Shown in pieces: positions 1-11,059 of a DNA stretch of 64,000 bases (the stretch's first letter is position 1; each line of letters begins with the position of its first letter). A program made the translations under genes and the position numbers. The stretch covers positions 89,927,475 to 89,991,474 of the forward strand of contig JAKSZU010000002.1 in the NCBI GenBank assembly GCA_026018925.1, read 5' to 3'. The notes beneath the pieces are model-generated. The model worked only from the letters and a program-made list of their open reading frames with translations. It ran no database searches and was not told the origin of the DNA. This DNA comes from Tupaia tana (Eukaryota > Chordata > Mammalia > Scandentia > Tupaiidae).

Positions 1-469
1 TGTGTGAGTCAGCTAACACAAATGCCAATGTGTTTATTCTGGCAAATGCCCTCCTGTGCCAAGTCTCCAACCACTCAAGATCCCTTGTAGCATTTGGAAG
101 ATGGAAAAATAGTGCACAAGTTTTGTGCTAAACATGTGTGCACCCATTCAATATTCAGCACAGATCACTGTCTTTGGCCTGGAAAGAGATAGCAAGGTGT
201 CCCATCAATGACGAAGTTAGGAACTTGGTTCTAACCCCAAATCCAGACATAAGACTGTGGCACTTACACATTAGTTACCCCTGAGACCCCTTCATCCAAC
301 ATGGCTAATTTGATGTCTTAATACATTTAAAAATCAGATTCCCCACTATTTAGCTGACTCGTCAAGAAATATTTTTCTTTCTACTGCAAACAAGTTAAAC
401 AAAACTCTAGGTATAGGGCAAAAGAAAGTCTACAAATTCCAAGTGATGTTTTTTTTTTAATTTATTTCT
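1..469. other. Unique non-coding sequence
   Basis: No repeat, open frame or RNA gene is recognised here. The sequence is AT-rich and ends in a short T-run just before the first SINE. Confidence 0.5.
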
Positions 470-619
470 GGGGCCAGCAGGTGGTGTGGTGATTAAGGGT
501 GCCGGACTCCCACATGGCCGACTATGGTTCAAGTCCTGGATCTGCTTTCTCACTTTCTCTCTCTCTTTCTCTCTGTCTCTCTCTGGTCAAATTAAAATAA
601 ATAAATAAATAAATAAATT
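470..619 (+). mobile_element. tRNA-headed SINE, type B (short form)
   Basis: The copy starts GGGGCCAGCAGGTGG. It has a box-B-like GGTTCAAGTCC, then goes straight into a CT-rich tract, TCAAATTAAAATAAAT and a (AAAT)n tail. Type B has the same tRNA-like head as type A but lacks the roughly 100-bp body. It abuts an oppositely oriented type D copy. Confidence 0.85.
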
Positions 620-628
620 TTTAAAAAG

Positions 629-843
629 TTTTATTTCTTCCATGAGAGAGAGACACAGAGAGGGACAGCTGTATCCCCAACAGGGTTCTTCACACAGCCC
701 AGGCTCTGCCAGCCAGAACCATGGATGTCTGTATGTGCATGCCTCTGGCTTGCACAGGAGATCTCAGGACACTAAACCCAGACGTGTCTATGTGGCTTGA
801 GCATCACAGTGTTACATTACTGTTGCACCGTTGTAGTTGGCCC
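629..843 (-). mobile_element. SINE, type D, minus strand
   Basis: Read on the minus strand, it runs from a head resembling GGTGCAACAGTAATG through a body with CCCTGTTGGGGATAC to a tail of TCTCTCATGGAAGAAATAAA. The same layout recurs near 22.0, 24.0, 29.7, 41.8, 51.2, 53.7 and 60.2 kb, which is why I treat it as one family. Confidence 0.75.
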
Positions 844-914
844 TCAAGTGAATTTCGACAAAAGACAACCATTTGTGTGTAGAGACACTTCCTTACAGTA
901 AAAAGAAACGAGCT

Positions 915-1122
915 TGGCCCAGCCATGGTGGCACAGGCATTAGGACACTGCTGCATGATACTGACGCCATATGGGTGGCCCCAAGTTTGAATCCCAGTCA
1001 ACTTGAACCGACTGGGCACATCCAAGGGCACTCCTGGGATCCTGTCTGGCTGGGTGAGGATCATGGTGTGGCAAGACCTTGTCATAGGTACCTCTCTCTC
1101 TCTCAAGCAAAAAAATAAACTT
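915..1122 (+). mobile_element. SINE, type D-like, old copy
   Basis: The head reads GGTGGCACAGGCATTAGG, followed by a body of the type D layout and the tail CTCTCTCAAGCAAAAAAATAAAC. It is diverged from other copies, so its exact ends are uncertain. Confidence 0.65.
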
Positions 1123-1130
1123 TACAAAAG

Positions 1131-2504
1131 AAATAATTAAAAAGACAAATGTATACTATTTCCCAGTCCAAGTCATACTCTTTTCATAAGTGGGCAGCTG
1201 AAACATTTCTGCAACTGACTCAGTACTGACCTTTGAAAAGGGGTTTCCAGATCTGTACCCGGGGCCCAAGCCCAAGAGCCAAGGCATGGACTGGGACCTA
1301 TGGGGGTTGGAATGAAAATGTGGATGCGGGGAGGGCCTGAGAAACAGAGGCAGCAGAGAAGAGGTACTAAGTTTACTTAGAAAACAGCTGGTGTGCCCCT
1401 CCCTGTCGTTCCTGTAGTCAGAGTGAACACCTCCTCTCTTTCCCCCATTCTGCTGCACATCCTGCCTGGCACATGAGTGAGGAATAAGGGGGACCAGGAA
1501 GGCTGGCGAGGCAGGACCTATGGGGTTTGAGTTGGAAGGATGGAAGAGAGGTGGGGTGTGAGAGCCTAAGTAGCTGCTAGCTTCATTTAGGGTAGGTGAG
1601 AATTTCTTGGGTGTTTCTTTCAGTTGGAGAAATTAGACACACATATAGTTGTTCCAGACCCCATCCTTTGCCTTCATCATTTCCTGTTCTTCTTCCTGTC
1701 AAATTAGAATCCACATGTCAAATTCAGAAGTGAGTGTTTGACAAACCAGTACCCCACTATCCAAATGTTTAAAAGAACTTTAAAATGAACCAATGATCCT
1801 ATCTACTTTTCTGAACACCTGAAAAAGAGAGCACAGTTATCTTTTATAGGTTGAAATTTCCTATTGTAATGAACTTTCATCCAATCTAAATGGGCTTTAA
1901 GAAAACAGGCTTTTTTTTTTTCCCCTCAGTTCAATATCATTTTTCGGTTTTAATGATTTGAAGTAGCTCCTGCTAATTTTTGTTAGCCATGCACAAATGC
2001 AAATGGTAATGAGGCTTTTGTGTATGTGTGTGAAATTCAAAATCCATCCTAGCCTATTAGCTCTGTAAAGAAAGTTACACTGTAGGAGGGCCATAGTAGT
2101 GTGAACAAAAAGGCTTCTATTGTACGAAACCAATTTCCATGTAATCAAGTTGGGCACCAGCGTGTTCGCTCTTGAATGATATTTGTGCAGCATTAGAGAT
2201 GTCTGACCCATGCCCTGGGTAGGGAGAGTTCTATCACTTAGCCAGGTGTCAAGGTCAAAGGAAAGCAATGTTTCCTGAGTGTCTCAGCTGAAATCACAAA
2301 GCTTTATAATAGCATGGCTTGGTGGCCACCTCAATGAATGCCTTTGTCAAACGAAAATCTAGTGAAGCGTGTGCCTCTTTTGACTGATTTACTTAGAAAA
2401 CAGCAAGAGCTTTTTGTAAATAAAAGAGCACCTCTGTTTGGTTGCAACTTTTTGTTAACCTGTTAAGTTTTGTTGAAGCGATCCCCTAATGTTTCCCTGT
2501 TGTG
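1131..2504. other. Unique non-coding sequence
   Basis: I see no recognisable repeat or gene. The 1200-1560 part is richer in G+C and contains short open frames on the minus strand (1156-1458) without any recognisable protein similarity. These are judged to be chance frames. Confidence 0.45.
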
Positions 2505-2590
2505 TGGCTGACTACAGTGCCTGGCACAGAGTAGGGACTTAGTTGATAGGCAGTTTATAAATGAATGAATAAACGAACAAATGAATGAAC
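2505..2590 (+). repeat. L2/MIR-type 3' end fragment
   Basis: It contains the hallmark CAGTGCCTGGCACAGAGTAG followed by an ATGAATGAATAAACGAAC tail. This matches the shared 3' end of old mammalian L2 and MIR3 elements. Confidence 0.7.
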
Positions 2591-3522
2591 CAGATCTCTG
2601 TTAAGCAACAGATGCAAAACAGTATGACTTCATCATACCATTCTTATTCTACTCTAGAAAGCTTGTTTTATTTTAATCTACAAACATTTATTCCGTGCAG
2701 TTTGCAGTTTTCTCGTAATGAAAAAAATGAACACATAGCCTCCTTCCGTGGATGTGAGATACAGTTACTGTGGGTTTGTCTCTGTTACATTAGAAATGAG
2801 GGTTTGCAATGGAGGGAGTCATTAGATGATTTTATACCTTTAACAGTATTTTTTCTCAGAGAATAATCTCAGTGTCCCATAAGTCCCCTCCAGTGCCCCC
2901 CGGTTGGCTTGGCAGAAACCTCTGAAGGTTCTAAGCGGCAACCTGATTGTTATAAAGGCGACATGCAAAAGCTCTCGTGGGATTGCTCTGGAATCAAAGA
3001 CGGGAGCTGAGTGCTACCTGTAAGACGCGGCACCACACTGACATGCTGCGGGGTCTGCCTTATAAATCAATGCTGATACAATTCTACAAGTCTGTAATCA
3101 GTTTGAGATCATGCTCTGGTGTGTTCTACAGCAGACAGATTGCAATTTCACTTTAGTTTTCTAGTAAAACAGAAGATGATTGAGAAAGTTACCCTGCAGT
3201 ATGCTTGTTAATAGCTTAAGAAAAAAAAAACGAAAGGCATTGTCTTTTGTTCATTTGATTGCTACAAAACTGAAAAAGTAAATTTCAGTCTCTGTCTTTT
3301 GGAGACTCTAACTTTTTTGTACAGCACATTGTGTGTCACATATATGTTTTTCTCTCTGATCCCAGACTACTCGTTCCTCCTAAGGAGGGTCTATGCAGTT
3401 ATTTTACATCTTTGTATTTTGGGGGCCTACTAAAAAGACTAGATACATTTCCAAATGAAAAAATAAAAGCACATTCTTTAAAATTAAAAAAGAAAAATAA
3501 ATTAAGGGTCTTGTGTTAACTC
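2591..3522. other. Unique non-coding sequence with a CpG-bearing core
   Basis: No repeat is recognised. The 2880-3060 part has several CpGs and a higher G+C content than its surroundings. No splice-flanked coding frame can be made out. Confidence 0.4.
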
Positions 3523-3537
3523 AAAAACACATTTTCT

Positions 3538-3752
3538 AGGCTGGCTGAGTAGTATAGTGGTCAGGTCTTCTGTGAAGGGAGCTGAGTCCCCATATGGCCA
3601 ACTACTGTTCAAGTCCTGGTCCTGACAGCTTGGAAATCATGCTCTAGATCTTGATAGTATAAAGGAAATGGACGTAGTGCCATGGGGGGTGCTTTTCTTT
3701 CTCTCTCTCTGGTGAGTGCATGTACCCTCTGACAACAATTTTTTTATTAATT
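3538..3752 (+). mobile_element. SINE, type C
   Basis: The head reads GGCTGGCTGAGTAGTATAGTGG and is followed by box-B-like GTTCAAGTCCTGG and a CT-rich tract. It is flanked by an imperfect target-site duplication, AAAAACACATTTT (3523-3535) and AAAAACCACATTTA (3753-3766). The duplication supports a retrotransposed copy in the plus orientation. Confidence 0.75.
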
Positions 3753-3766
3753 AAAAACCACATTTA

Positions 3767-4803
3767 TTATTTATTATTAATTAATTCTGTGCACCTATCT
3801 ATGTCTTCCAACCTGAAACTAAGTATAAACTCCTGTATACCAGGCTCTTCTACAATAAGACCAAACCAAACGTACATGTTAAATGCAACCAATTTATATA
3901 ATCAATCCAATTGATATTAACAATATGAATTTAACGCGAGAGGTGATGTAGTTTTGTTGAAACTGGTTTAATGCCTACAACTTTTTAAAGAAATCTGTTC
4001 CATGTTTTTTTATCTGGTCATTTAAGACTTACAGTTTTGAGCGTGATGGACTAGTATTTGAATTATCATCATTGTCTTGGTTATTATTTCTTTTAAGGGT
4101 GAACATAAATTTAAACTACTATTTGCTGATTAATTTAATAGAGAACCTCAAAATATAACACTCATGTTTTCAAAAAAATCATCTACGTGGAAATGTTTAA
4201 TTGCATGTATACTACTAGACTTGCTATAATTGAGGTGGATAAAGTTGGTATATCCATGGCAGGGCATGAAGATGGTCCTCAGGGTCCCTACACAGTGTTC
4301 TCAGTCCCTCAGTTATGCTACCTCATGAGATCTCAACTCTCTCATGAGTGTTCTCTGAGAAAACTTTGGGTGATTTCATTGACACGCTGAGCCTTGGTCA
4401 TAAGGAGTCATCAAAGTGATGCAGAATTAAATTACAAACTACTGGAATGGCTTTAACTCTTTGGTACTACTGCAGTTTAACTCCAGTGGCTTAAAAAAAA
4501 AAAAGACACAAAAAAATCTCAAAGTATAATTACAGTTCTTTAGGGTGTAAACATCAGTAATAAAACTTTCAGTCTTATGCCTGGATACTTACTTTTTAAA
4601 AATACGTTGGCATCAGAATTAAACTTGATGCTACAGAGAAACAGAGGGAGGCTGAGTGCTAAATGTTTCGTTGTCTCTTTTTATTTTTCCACCAGGAGCA
4701 CTGTGATGATTTGTTAGCTTATTTAATTAGTAGGCACTGTGAATAACATAATAACAGAAATGGTAACTTATATTTATATATTTAGTGATAAATAGTAGAA
4801 TTC
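3767..4803. other. Unique AT-rich sequence
   Basis: Nothing is recognised apart from short A and T runs. Confidence 0.4.
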
Positions 4804-4827
4804 TGTGGGTCATTGATTTATTTACTT

Positions 4828-5309
4828 TTAGATTTTTGCCATAGGGTATGTGCTCTTGCCAAAGAAAGACATAGAGAGACTGAAAAGGGAAGTGAGAAAT
4901 CACCTCTTAGGGTGGGTGGCCTTGAAGCAAACCCTTCTCTTCCACTCTCTTCCTGAGATATTAGACACACACGCACGCCTGCCTTGATTTTCTAGGCTGG
5001 CTCAGTAGCATAGTAGTTAAGTGCTCTGTGAAGGGAGCTGGATCCCACATGGCCAACTACTGTTCGAGTCCTGGTCCTGACACCTTGAGAATCATGCACA
5101 AGTTCTTGAATGGGATAAGGAAATGGAAGAGAAAGAATTGCAGGACTCAATACATACCGTAGGGGATGCTTTCTCTCTCTATTTCTCTGGTTAGTGGGAT
5201 TTTAGGCATGCACACACATGCGTGGCATGATTTTCAAGTTGCTGGGTCCGGGACTTGAACCATGGTCAGCCATGTAGGCACCTTCACCACCATGTCACCT
5301 GCTGGTCCT
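4828..5309 (-). mobile_element. SINE, type A, minus strand, split by another SINE
   Basis: The 3' part (4828-4990; GGATTTTTGCCATAGGGTATG-like on the plus strand) and the 5' part (about 5205-5309; ending CTGCTGGTCC) belong to one minus-strand copy. The outer target-site duplication is TGTGGGTCA at 4804 and 5310. The gap is filled by a plus-strand type C copy. Confidence 0.75.
4992..5204 (+). mobile_element. SINE, type C, nested in a type A copy
   Basis: The copy starts GGCTGGCTCAGTAGC and has box B GTTCGAGTCCTGG. A short duplication, TGATTTTC, lies on both sides (about 4984 and 5230). It therefore inserted after the surrounding type A SINE. Confidence 0.7.
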
Positions 5310-5319
5310 TGTGGGTCAC

Positions 5320-5415
5320 TTTAACACATATCATCTCATCTAAAGCTCAGAAAATCTGTTGGCATTGAGAGTTGTTATTATTTCCATTTGAAGTTATGAG
5401 AAGATTTAGGCTGAG
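5320..5415 (+). repeat. MIR-like fragment
   Basis: The order CATATCATCTCATCTAAAGC, then TTATTATTTCCATTTG, then a GAGAAG..TTAGGCT stretch resembles the MIR core. The copy is short and diverged. Confidence 0.4.
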
Positions 5416-5424
5416 GGAGGACTC

Positions 5425-5560
5425 CCTCAATAAGGCCTGCTGGTGCACATCATCTGGGTGTGGCTCACAGCATCAGGATTCCATTGGGGGATGCTGTCTG
5501 TCTGTCTCGCTCTTCTCTCTCTGTTTTTCGAGCTCATGGAAGAGATAAATAAATTTAAAA
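5425..5560 (+). mobile_element. 5'-truncated SINE, type D
   Basis: Only the rear half is present: a GGGGATGCTGTCTGTC stretch, a CT-rich tract, and the tail CATGGAAGAGATAAATAAAT. This is the type D ending. Confidence 0.55.
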
Positions 5561-5566
5561 AGTCTG

Positions 5567-5795
5567 GAGCAGGTCTGATAGTCTAGTACTTAAGGCAGCT
5601 GGATCTCACGTAGCCAACCACAGTAAGAATTCTGGCCCTGGACACTTGAGAAATATGCCAGGTGTATGTGTATACATGCCCAAGATTCCCAAGGAGTAGA
5701 GAATGAAGGAGAAGGGATTGCAGTGCAACCAAGCTCTTGGAGAGGGTGCTCTCTCTCTCTCTGTGGCAAGCATGTGAATTTTGGCAATTAAAAAA
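5567..5795 (+). mobile_element. SINE, type C
   Basis: It runs from GGAGCAGGTCTGATAGTC through AGGCAGCTGGATCTCACG, the GAATGAAGGAGAAGGGATTG body and a CT tract to an AAAAAAT end. A type A copy follows directly. Confidence 0.7.
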
Positions 5796-5800
5796 ATCTT

Positions 5801-5893
5801 GGGGCCAGCAGGTGGCATAGTAGTTATAGTGTTAGACTCCCACATGGCCTATTGCTGTTTAAGTCCCAGACATGGCAGCTTGAAACTCATGCT

Positions 5894-5931
<38 letters not shown>

Positions 5932-6063
5932 CCAAAATCCCAAGAGGAGAATGGAAGAGGGGATTATGGTGTGGCTATCCCCCCAGGGAGTGATTTCTCT
6001 TTCTCTCTCTCTATCTGTGTCTCCATTGAGTGCACATGCCCTTTAGCAAAAATCTCTCAAAAA
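5801..6063 (+). mobile_element. SINE, type A, with an internal (TG)n expansion
   Basis: The copy has the standard head and body, and a (GT)n run at about 5895-5930 where other copies read GCATGTGTGTGTGCCC. The alternating run explains the odd Val-Cys open frames here. The microsatellite grew inside the element. Confidence 0.8.
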
Positions 6064-6158
6064 GAACCACCAAAAAACAAAACACACAAAAAAAAAACCT
6101 GTGTTTTTAAGCTGCAGCTAACATTGCTTTGAAAAGTGTGATAAATTCATGATCTCTT

Positions 6159-7728
6159 AAGAATGTAATTCCACTGGAGTGATTCTGTCCTGCACGGTTG
6201 TTTTTGAGAGACATAGTCATTTTCCTCCATCCACCTTCTCACCCACCCAAGTGGATGCCACCACCCCATGGAAGATTTGATGGACATGAACATGAGCCTC
6301 CTGAGGCCCCAGAACCATCTTTTCAGTTGTGAACTAAAGGCCGACAAATATTATCACTTTAAAGTGGATAATGATGAAAATGAACACTAGTTATCTTTAA
6401 GAACAGTCAGTTTAGGGGCTGGTGCAAAGGATGAATTGCACATTGTTGAAGCAGAGGCAATGAATTATTAAGGCAGTTCAATTAAAGTAACACTGGTAAC
6501 ACTGAGACTGTCCATACAGCCAATGATTTCCCTTGGGGCTTTGAAATAACACCACCTGTGGTCTTAAGTTTGAAGCATGGTTCAGGGCCTGTGCATATTA
6601 GTGGGAAGCACTTAGTAGTTATGGAGGAAGATGCAGAGTCAGAAGAAGAAGAGGAGGAGGACGTGAAACTCTTAAGTATATCTGGAAAGCGATCTGCCCC
6701 TAGAAGTGGTAGCAAGGTTCCACAGGAAAATTAAAATTTGCTGCTAACGAAGATGATGATGAAGATGATGATTTTGAAGATGAGGAAACAAAAGAAAAAG
6801 CTCCAGTGAAGAAATCTATAGGAGGTACTCTTGGCAAAAATGCTCAAAAATCGAACCAGAATGAAAAAGACTCAAAACCATCAACGCAAAGATCAAAAGG
6901 TCAAGAATCATTCAAAAAACAGGAAAAAACTCCTAAAACATTAAAAGGACCTAGTTCTGTAGAAGACATTGAAGGAAAAATGCAAGCAAGTATAGAAAAA
7001 GGTGGTTCTCTTCCCAAAGTGGAAGCCAAATTTGTCAATTACATGAAGAATTGCTTCTGGATGACTGACTAGGAGGCTATTCAAAATCTCTGGAGTGGAG
7101 GAAGTCTCTTTAAGAAAATAGTTTAAACAGTTTGTTAAAATTTTCTGTCTTATTTCATTTCTGTAATAGTTGATATCTGGCTGGTTTTTTTGTTTTTTGT
7201 TTTTTTTTTAGAGGTTTTGTGCTACAGGGCACGTGCGCTTGCCAGAAAGACAGAGAGAGACAGAAAGACAGAAAGCCAGAAATTACCCCCAGGGGGGATG
7301 GCCACGCTGCAATCCCTTCTCCTCCATTCTCCTCTCGGGATCCTGGGCATGCACGCACACATGTCCGGTGTGAGTTTAAGCCACCGGGTCCGGGACACGA
7401 ACCACGGTCAACTACATGGGAGTCCAGTGGCATAGCCATTATGCTAATTGCTGGTCCCTGGCTGTTCTTTTTATAATGCAGAGTGAGAGCTTTTCCTATC
7501 GTGTTTGATAAATGATATCCAGGTTCCATTGCCAAGAATGTGTTGTCCAAAATGCCTGTTCAGTTTATAAAGATGGAACTCCACCCTTTGCTTGGTTTTA
7601 AGTATGTATGGAATGTTATGATAGGACACAGTAGTGGTGGTGGTCAGACATGGAAATGGTGGGGAGACAGAAATATACATGTGAAATAAGCTCAGTATTT
7701 TAATTAAAAAAAGAACATAATTCCAATG
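6159..7728 (+). pseudogene. NPM1P: NPM1 (nucleophosmin) processed pseudogene
   Basis: This is an intronless copy of an NPM1-type mRNA, with 5' UTR, the whole coding region (6268-7113) and the 3' UTR ending in a short A-tract (about 7705-7712). NPM1 itself is a nucleolar histone and ribosome chaperone. Visible remains are the N-terminal oligomerisation core ([14 protein letters not shown]), a shortened acidic tract, and the stretch [18 protein letters not shown] onward to [14 protein letters not shown]. It is broken: TAG replaces codon 41 (6388), TAA replaces codon 68 (6469), one G is lost near 6537, a stop occurs in the KVPQ region (about 6733), TAG follows MTD (7070), and one base is lost in the terminal Trp region. 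Flanking 18-bp copies AAGAATGTAATTCCACTG (6159) and AAGAACATAATTCCAATG (7711) form the target-site duplication. A SINE lies in the 3' UTR. Confidence 0.95.
7184..7458 (-). mobile_element. SINE, type A, minus, inside the NPM1 retrocopy
   Basis: The copy runs on the minus strand from the head (GGGACCAGCAATTAGC, plus-strand end at 7458) to a poly(T) stretch at 7184-7210 on the plus strand. It splits the NPM1 3' UTR after GATATCTGGCTG. The UTR resumes with TGGCTGTTCTTTTTATAATG at 7459. The SINE is therefore younger than the retrocopy. Confidence 0.9.
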
Positions 7729-8294
7729 CATGAAATTTTGGAAAGGAGTTTGATAACTGTGAGCACATTCTAAGAGTTTAACTTATAAGCATCTATGAAA
7801 AAACTTTGTATGAAATCTGGCTTACAATTTTTTAAAATATAAGATCAGAGTTCGATATGTAAACATTTCCAGACATGCCCCTCTATGAAAACCTAATATA
7901 TATAGGGGAAAAAACAACAACAACAACAACAAAAAAAAACTTGGTAAAGTAGGAATTGGTTAATTACATTTTTCACTTTTTTTTTTTCCTTTTTACAAAA
8001 AGGGTCTCCAGGGTTTCTTTATGTGCTCAGCTTTCCTGGTGCATTTAAATGTTTGATTGTGGATCATTAACTACTTGATGAAATGGCTGAGGAAAAAAAA
8101 GAGAAAGAAAATTGCTGAAGGTTTGGGAGTCAATGCTAATTACAAAACAATCAAAAAAGGTGGTACTGCATATGTGAATTTAAAATGTACATTTTAAATT
8201 GAATGGGAAAATTTTGTTTGCGTCACCCTGATTTTATTTATGTAATTTTGTGAAAGATATCATTTTCCTGGTAACCTAAGATTCTGTTACTCAA
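7729..8294. other. Unique AT-rich sequence
   Basis: It contains a short (AAC)n run near 7916-7930 and several poly(T) and poly(A) runs. No gene or named repeat was recognised. Confidence 0.4.
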
Positions 8295-8440
8295 ATTGCT
8301 ACCGTGTCTCATTCATTCATTCCATACATGTTTCATGAATGCTCAGTGTCAGTGTGTCATGGGCACTGTGTAAACCAACGGTGAGCCTGATCAGACTGGG
8401 TCTCTGCCTCATAGGGTATGCACTCTAGTGTTTATTCATT
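8295..8440 (-). repeat. L2 fragment, minus strand
   Basis: The order CATTCATTCATTCC.., CATGGGCACTGTGT.., GGTCTCTGCCTCATAGGG, CACTCTAGTG is the reverse-strand pattern of the L2 3' end (numerous old copies in mammals). Confidence 0.65.
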
Positions 8441-11059
8441 TTACTTTGAAGTTTTATGGGACTAGATGTGAAACACTAATGTATAAGAAAGTACTCTTCA
8501 AAAATCTTACTCAAGCAGCTCCATGGGATAACATCTTTGTCTTTTGCAGTGTATCTTCTTTATATACTTTTTGAAATATATTATTATATCATTATTATAA
8601 TGAATGGTGATTATTTTCTGGATTTTTTGTAAAAGATAAAGGGAAAAGCTTTTCTTAATTTGGTTCTTGGCATATTTATATGGAAGTTTTGAGGCTATAG
8701 AAATGGCAATTATCATAAATATCCCAGTTGGCACATGTTATTAGCATGGGCTCACATAACACAGATGAATCAACCTGACATTTTTTCTTTTAGCTGTTCA
8801 GTCACCATCATAATTAGTTCTACTACAGGTGAGCAGTGTGATCTTAGTTTCCTTGGGTTAGTTCGAGTGATTTACTCTCATCAGTAAATTAGGAGTTGAA
8901 GATACATTTCAAATTGAAAATGTCTCATAACTTTTGAGGCTATTTCTCTGCCTTGTGAAATTTAATGTAAGAAAGTAATCTGTTAATACTTCCCATGTCT
9001 TTACTTATTCGTGTGTATGTAATGTTACAACTCCAAACTCTGTTTGTATAAGCTATCCATAGGAACTGGTTTTAATTAATTTATTTTTACCATGATTACA
9101 ACTTTTAGCTGAGCAAATATTGAACTTTATTAATCCCACCTGTGTATCCTGCTGGGTAATAATATGTATTGGCACATGTATTTAAGATTCTCCAGGCTTT
9201 GAACAAAAATGTTGCCATGGGAACCTGATTTCAGAGCCCATAGTCCTTTGCAGAACTCCACCTGTCTTGTGGTAGAGGTTTCCATGGCAACATTTTTGTT
9301 CTGGGAACATAGAACTTGAACAGAATATGCCACGAGTCTCTTTTAAATATGTGCGTTGATTGTCATGGTATTACTATGGTTAATGCATGTGTTAGAAATA
9401 CAGGTGGCCCCATGGTGGGCTACAGTGTCAGTCTCACTTTGAGTGAATAGGTTCCTATTGAGTTTAGTAGTCACAATGCATTGGATTAGGAAATCAGAGC
9501 AATTTCTCGCCTCTTTTCCCTCTCCAGTCTCCCCTCATTTGACCTCCTCCTAGAGTGTGGTGAAGTAATCATCAATGGAGACCGTTACCAGAATGATCAT
9601 TTGTGATAATGCAAAACTGTAGGGAAAAGATGTGTAGCTAATATCTGGCCAAGCTCAGCAAACTCTATTTTAAAGGGCAGCATCCATCTTGGGAGTCTCT
9701 AAGCTACAGAATATTCTAATGGCTCTTCCACTTCCTCACATATACTTTACTCTAAGAAGGTCATGGACTCCAGTGACAAAATATCATGAGGATGAGATAA
9801 GAATTGGTTTTCATATTTTTGATCCACTGTCTAGTCTCTTTCTCTCTTATATTAATTTTCAGCATAAGAAAAGGTGACAACTCTAAAATGAAAGTGGCCC
9901 AAGTTCTTTCTTTGTGCATCGTTCATTTGTGTCCTATTACATGTGTAACTTAGGCTCTGGGGGAAGAGTATGCCATTGCCCTGCACTTGGGTTATCACTG
10001 TGGTGTTATGAACCCTATCAGCAGCTGTATGTGTCCTCATCCATCAGGACCATGTTCTCGTTGCTGCCAGGTGTGCTGGCATGTTGCTGTTCCTTGGCAG
10101 GCCTCAAAACACGCAACAGTGGATTTTGCAGCAGCCTCAGTGGCTGTTCACAATCTAAAGAGAAGCTGAATGGGGGCTATTATTAATGCCAATCATCCTA
10201 CACCCGCAAGGGTATCAAAGGGACTTTTATAGACCACGGGGCTGCTTTCAGCAGAAACCCTAATCAGATCATCTTCCTTGATCAGAGGAAGGAATGTAGG
10301 AAAATGAGGTGAGTTAAAGGAATTAGAACAAGTAAATGCATTCAGAATGCATTTATGACAAATTAGCTTAGAGTGCAAATAGAGATTGATTTGTCTGATT
10401 GAGTGAAAGCATAATTTAGAAGCCTGAGGTCAGACCTCAGCCAATTTAAGGATTGGGAAAGTTAAACATATACAGGGTAGTGTGAAAAACTCATTTAACA
10501 TTTATATAAAAGGAAGGACAGGAAGGAGGGAGAGGGGAGAGAGGGAAAGAAGGAACAGTAAATATAGACATAGTGAAATGATAAGACTCAGTAAGTCAAT
10601 CTAGAAGAATGTCACTGGAGGGATAGGCAAAGAAAAAAATGCAGGTGAATTTCAAGGAGAGGAAAGTACAAGGCATGTTAGGACCCTGTACTAGGTCAGT
10701 GGCCAGACAATCCACCTATAACCTTGGATTCATCACCTCTGTTGCCTTTCTGTAAATTAAATCATGGGGCCCAGGCTGAGGCTTTATGATTCTGTGTTCT
10801 GTGAAGATGTGTAAATACAGTGGAGAAGTGTACAGGAAATGATTTGTCTCCGGAACAACTGCATGAACTAGAGTAGGTCTATCTTTATTTGTTGGGTATT
10901 CTAAAGAGCTTTCATTGGACAAAATTGTTTTCTGCATTAGAGAAAGTTTTGAAACTACCAGAACTGCTGATTTCCTGTCTTGCCCAGCACTAATATTATA
11001 TTCTATGCCCCAATGTTTGCTAAGCTTATACAACGGTGGATTTCCCCACGCCCCTCCAT
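8441..11059. other. Mostly unique sequence
   Basis: It contains the paired X-box-like inverted repeat listed separately, and a purine-rich GGAA/GGGA stretch at about 10510-10555. No coding exon is recognised. The short frames at 9914-10186 and 10716-11105 have no recognisable similarity. Confidence 0.4.
9201..9301. promoter_or_regulatory. Inverted repeat with two X-box-like (RFX) sites
   Basis: Two 25-bp arms, 9201-9225 and 9277-9301, are inverted copies with one mismatch, separated by 51 bp. Each arm holds a near-palindromic core: GTTGCCATGGGAAC (9211-9224) and GTTTCCATGGCAAC (9279-9292). The RFX X-box consensus is roughly GTNRCC..RGYAAC. The first core has one consensus half (GTTGCC) and the second has the other (GGCAAC). 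The arms and cores are seen directly. Binding by RFX proteins is an inference. A remnant of a palindromic DNA transposon is the main alternative. Confidence 0.5.

Noticed and set aside
5896-5993. Frames rich in Val-Cys repeats
   Set aside because: They are translations of a (TG)n microsatellite inside a SINE.
6806-7072. Open frame with clear NPM1 similarity as a possible gene
   Set aside because: The frame is one piece of an intronless NPM1 copy that has stops at codons 41 and 68, frameshifts and a lost C-terminal tryptophan region. It is a pseudogene fragment.
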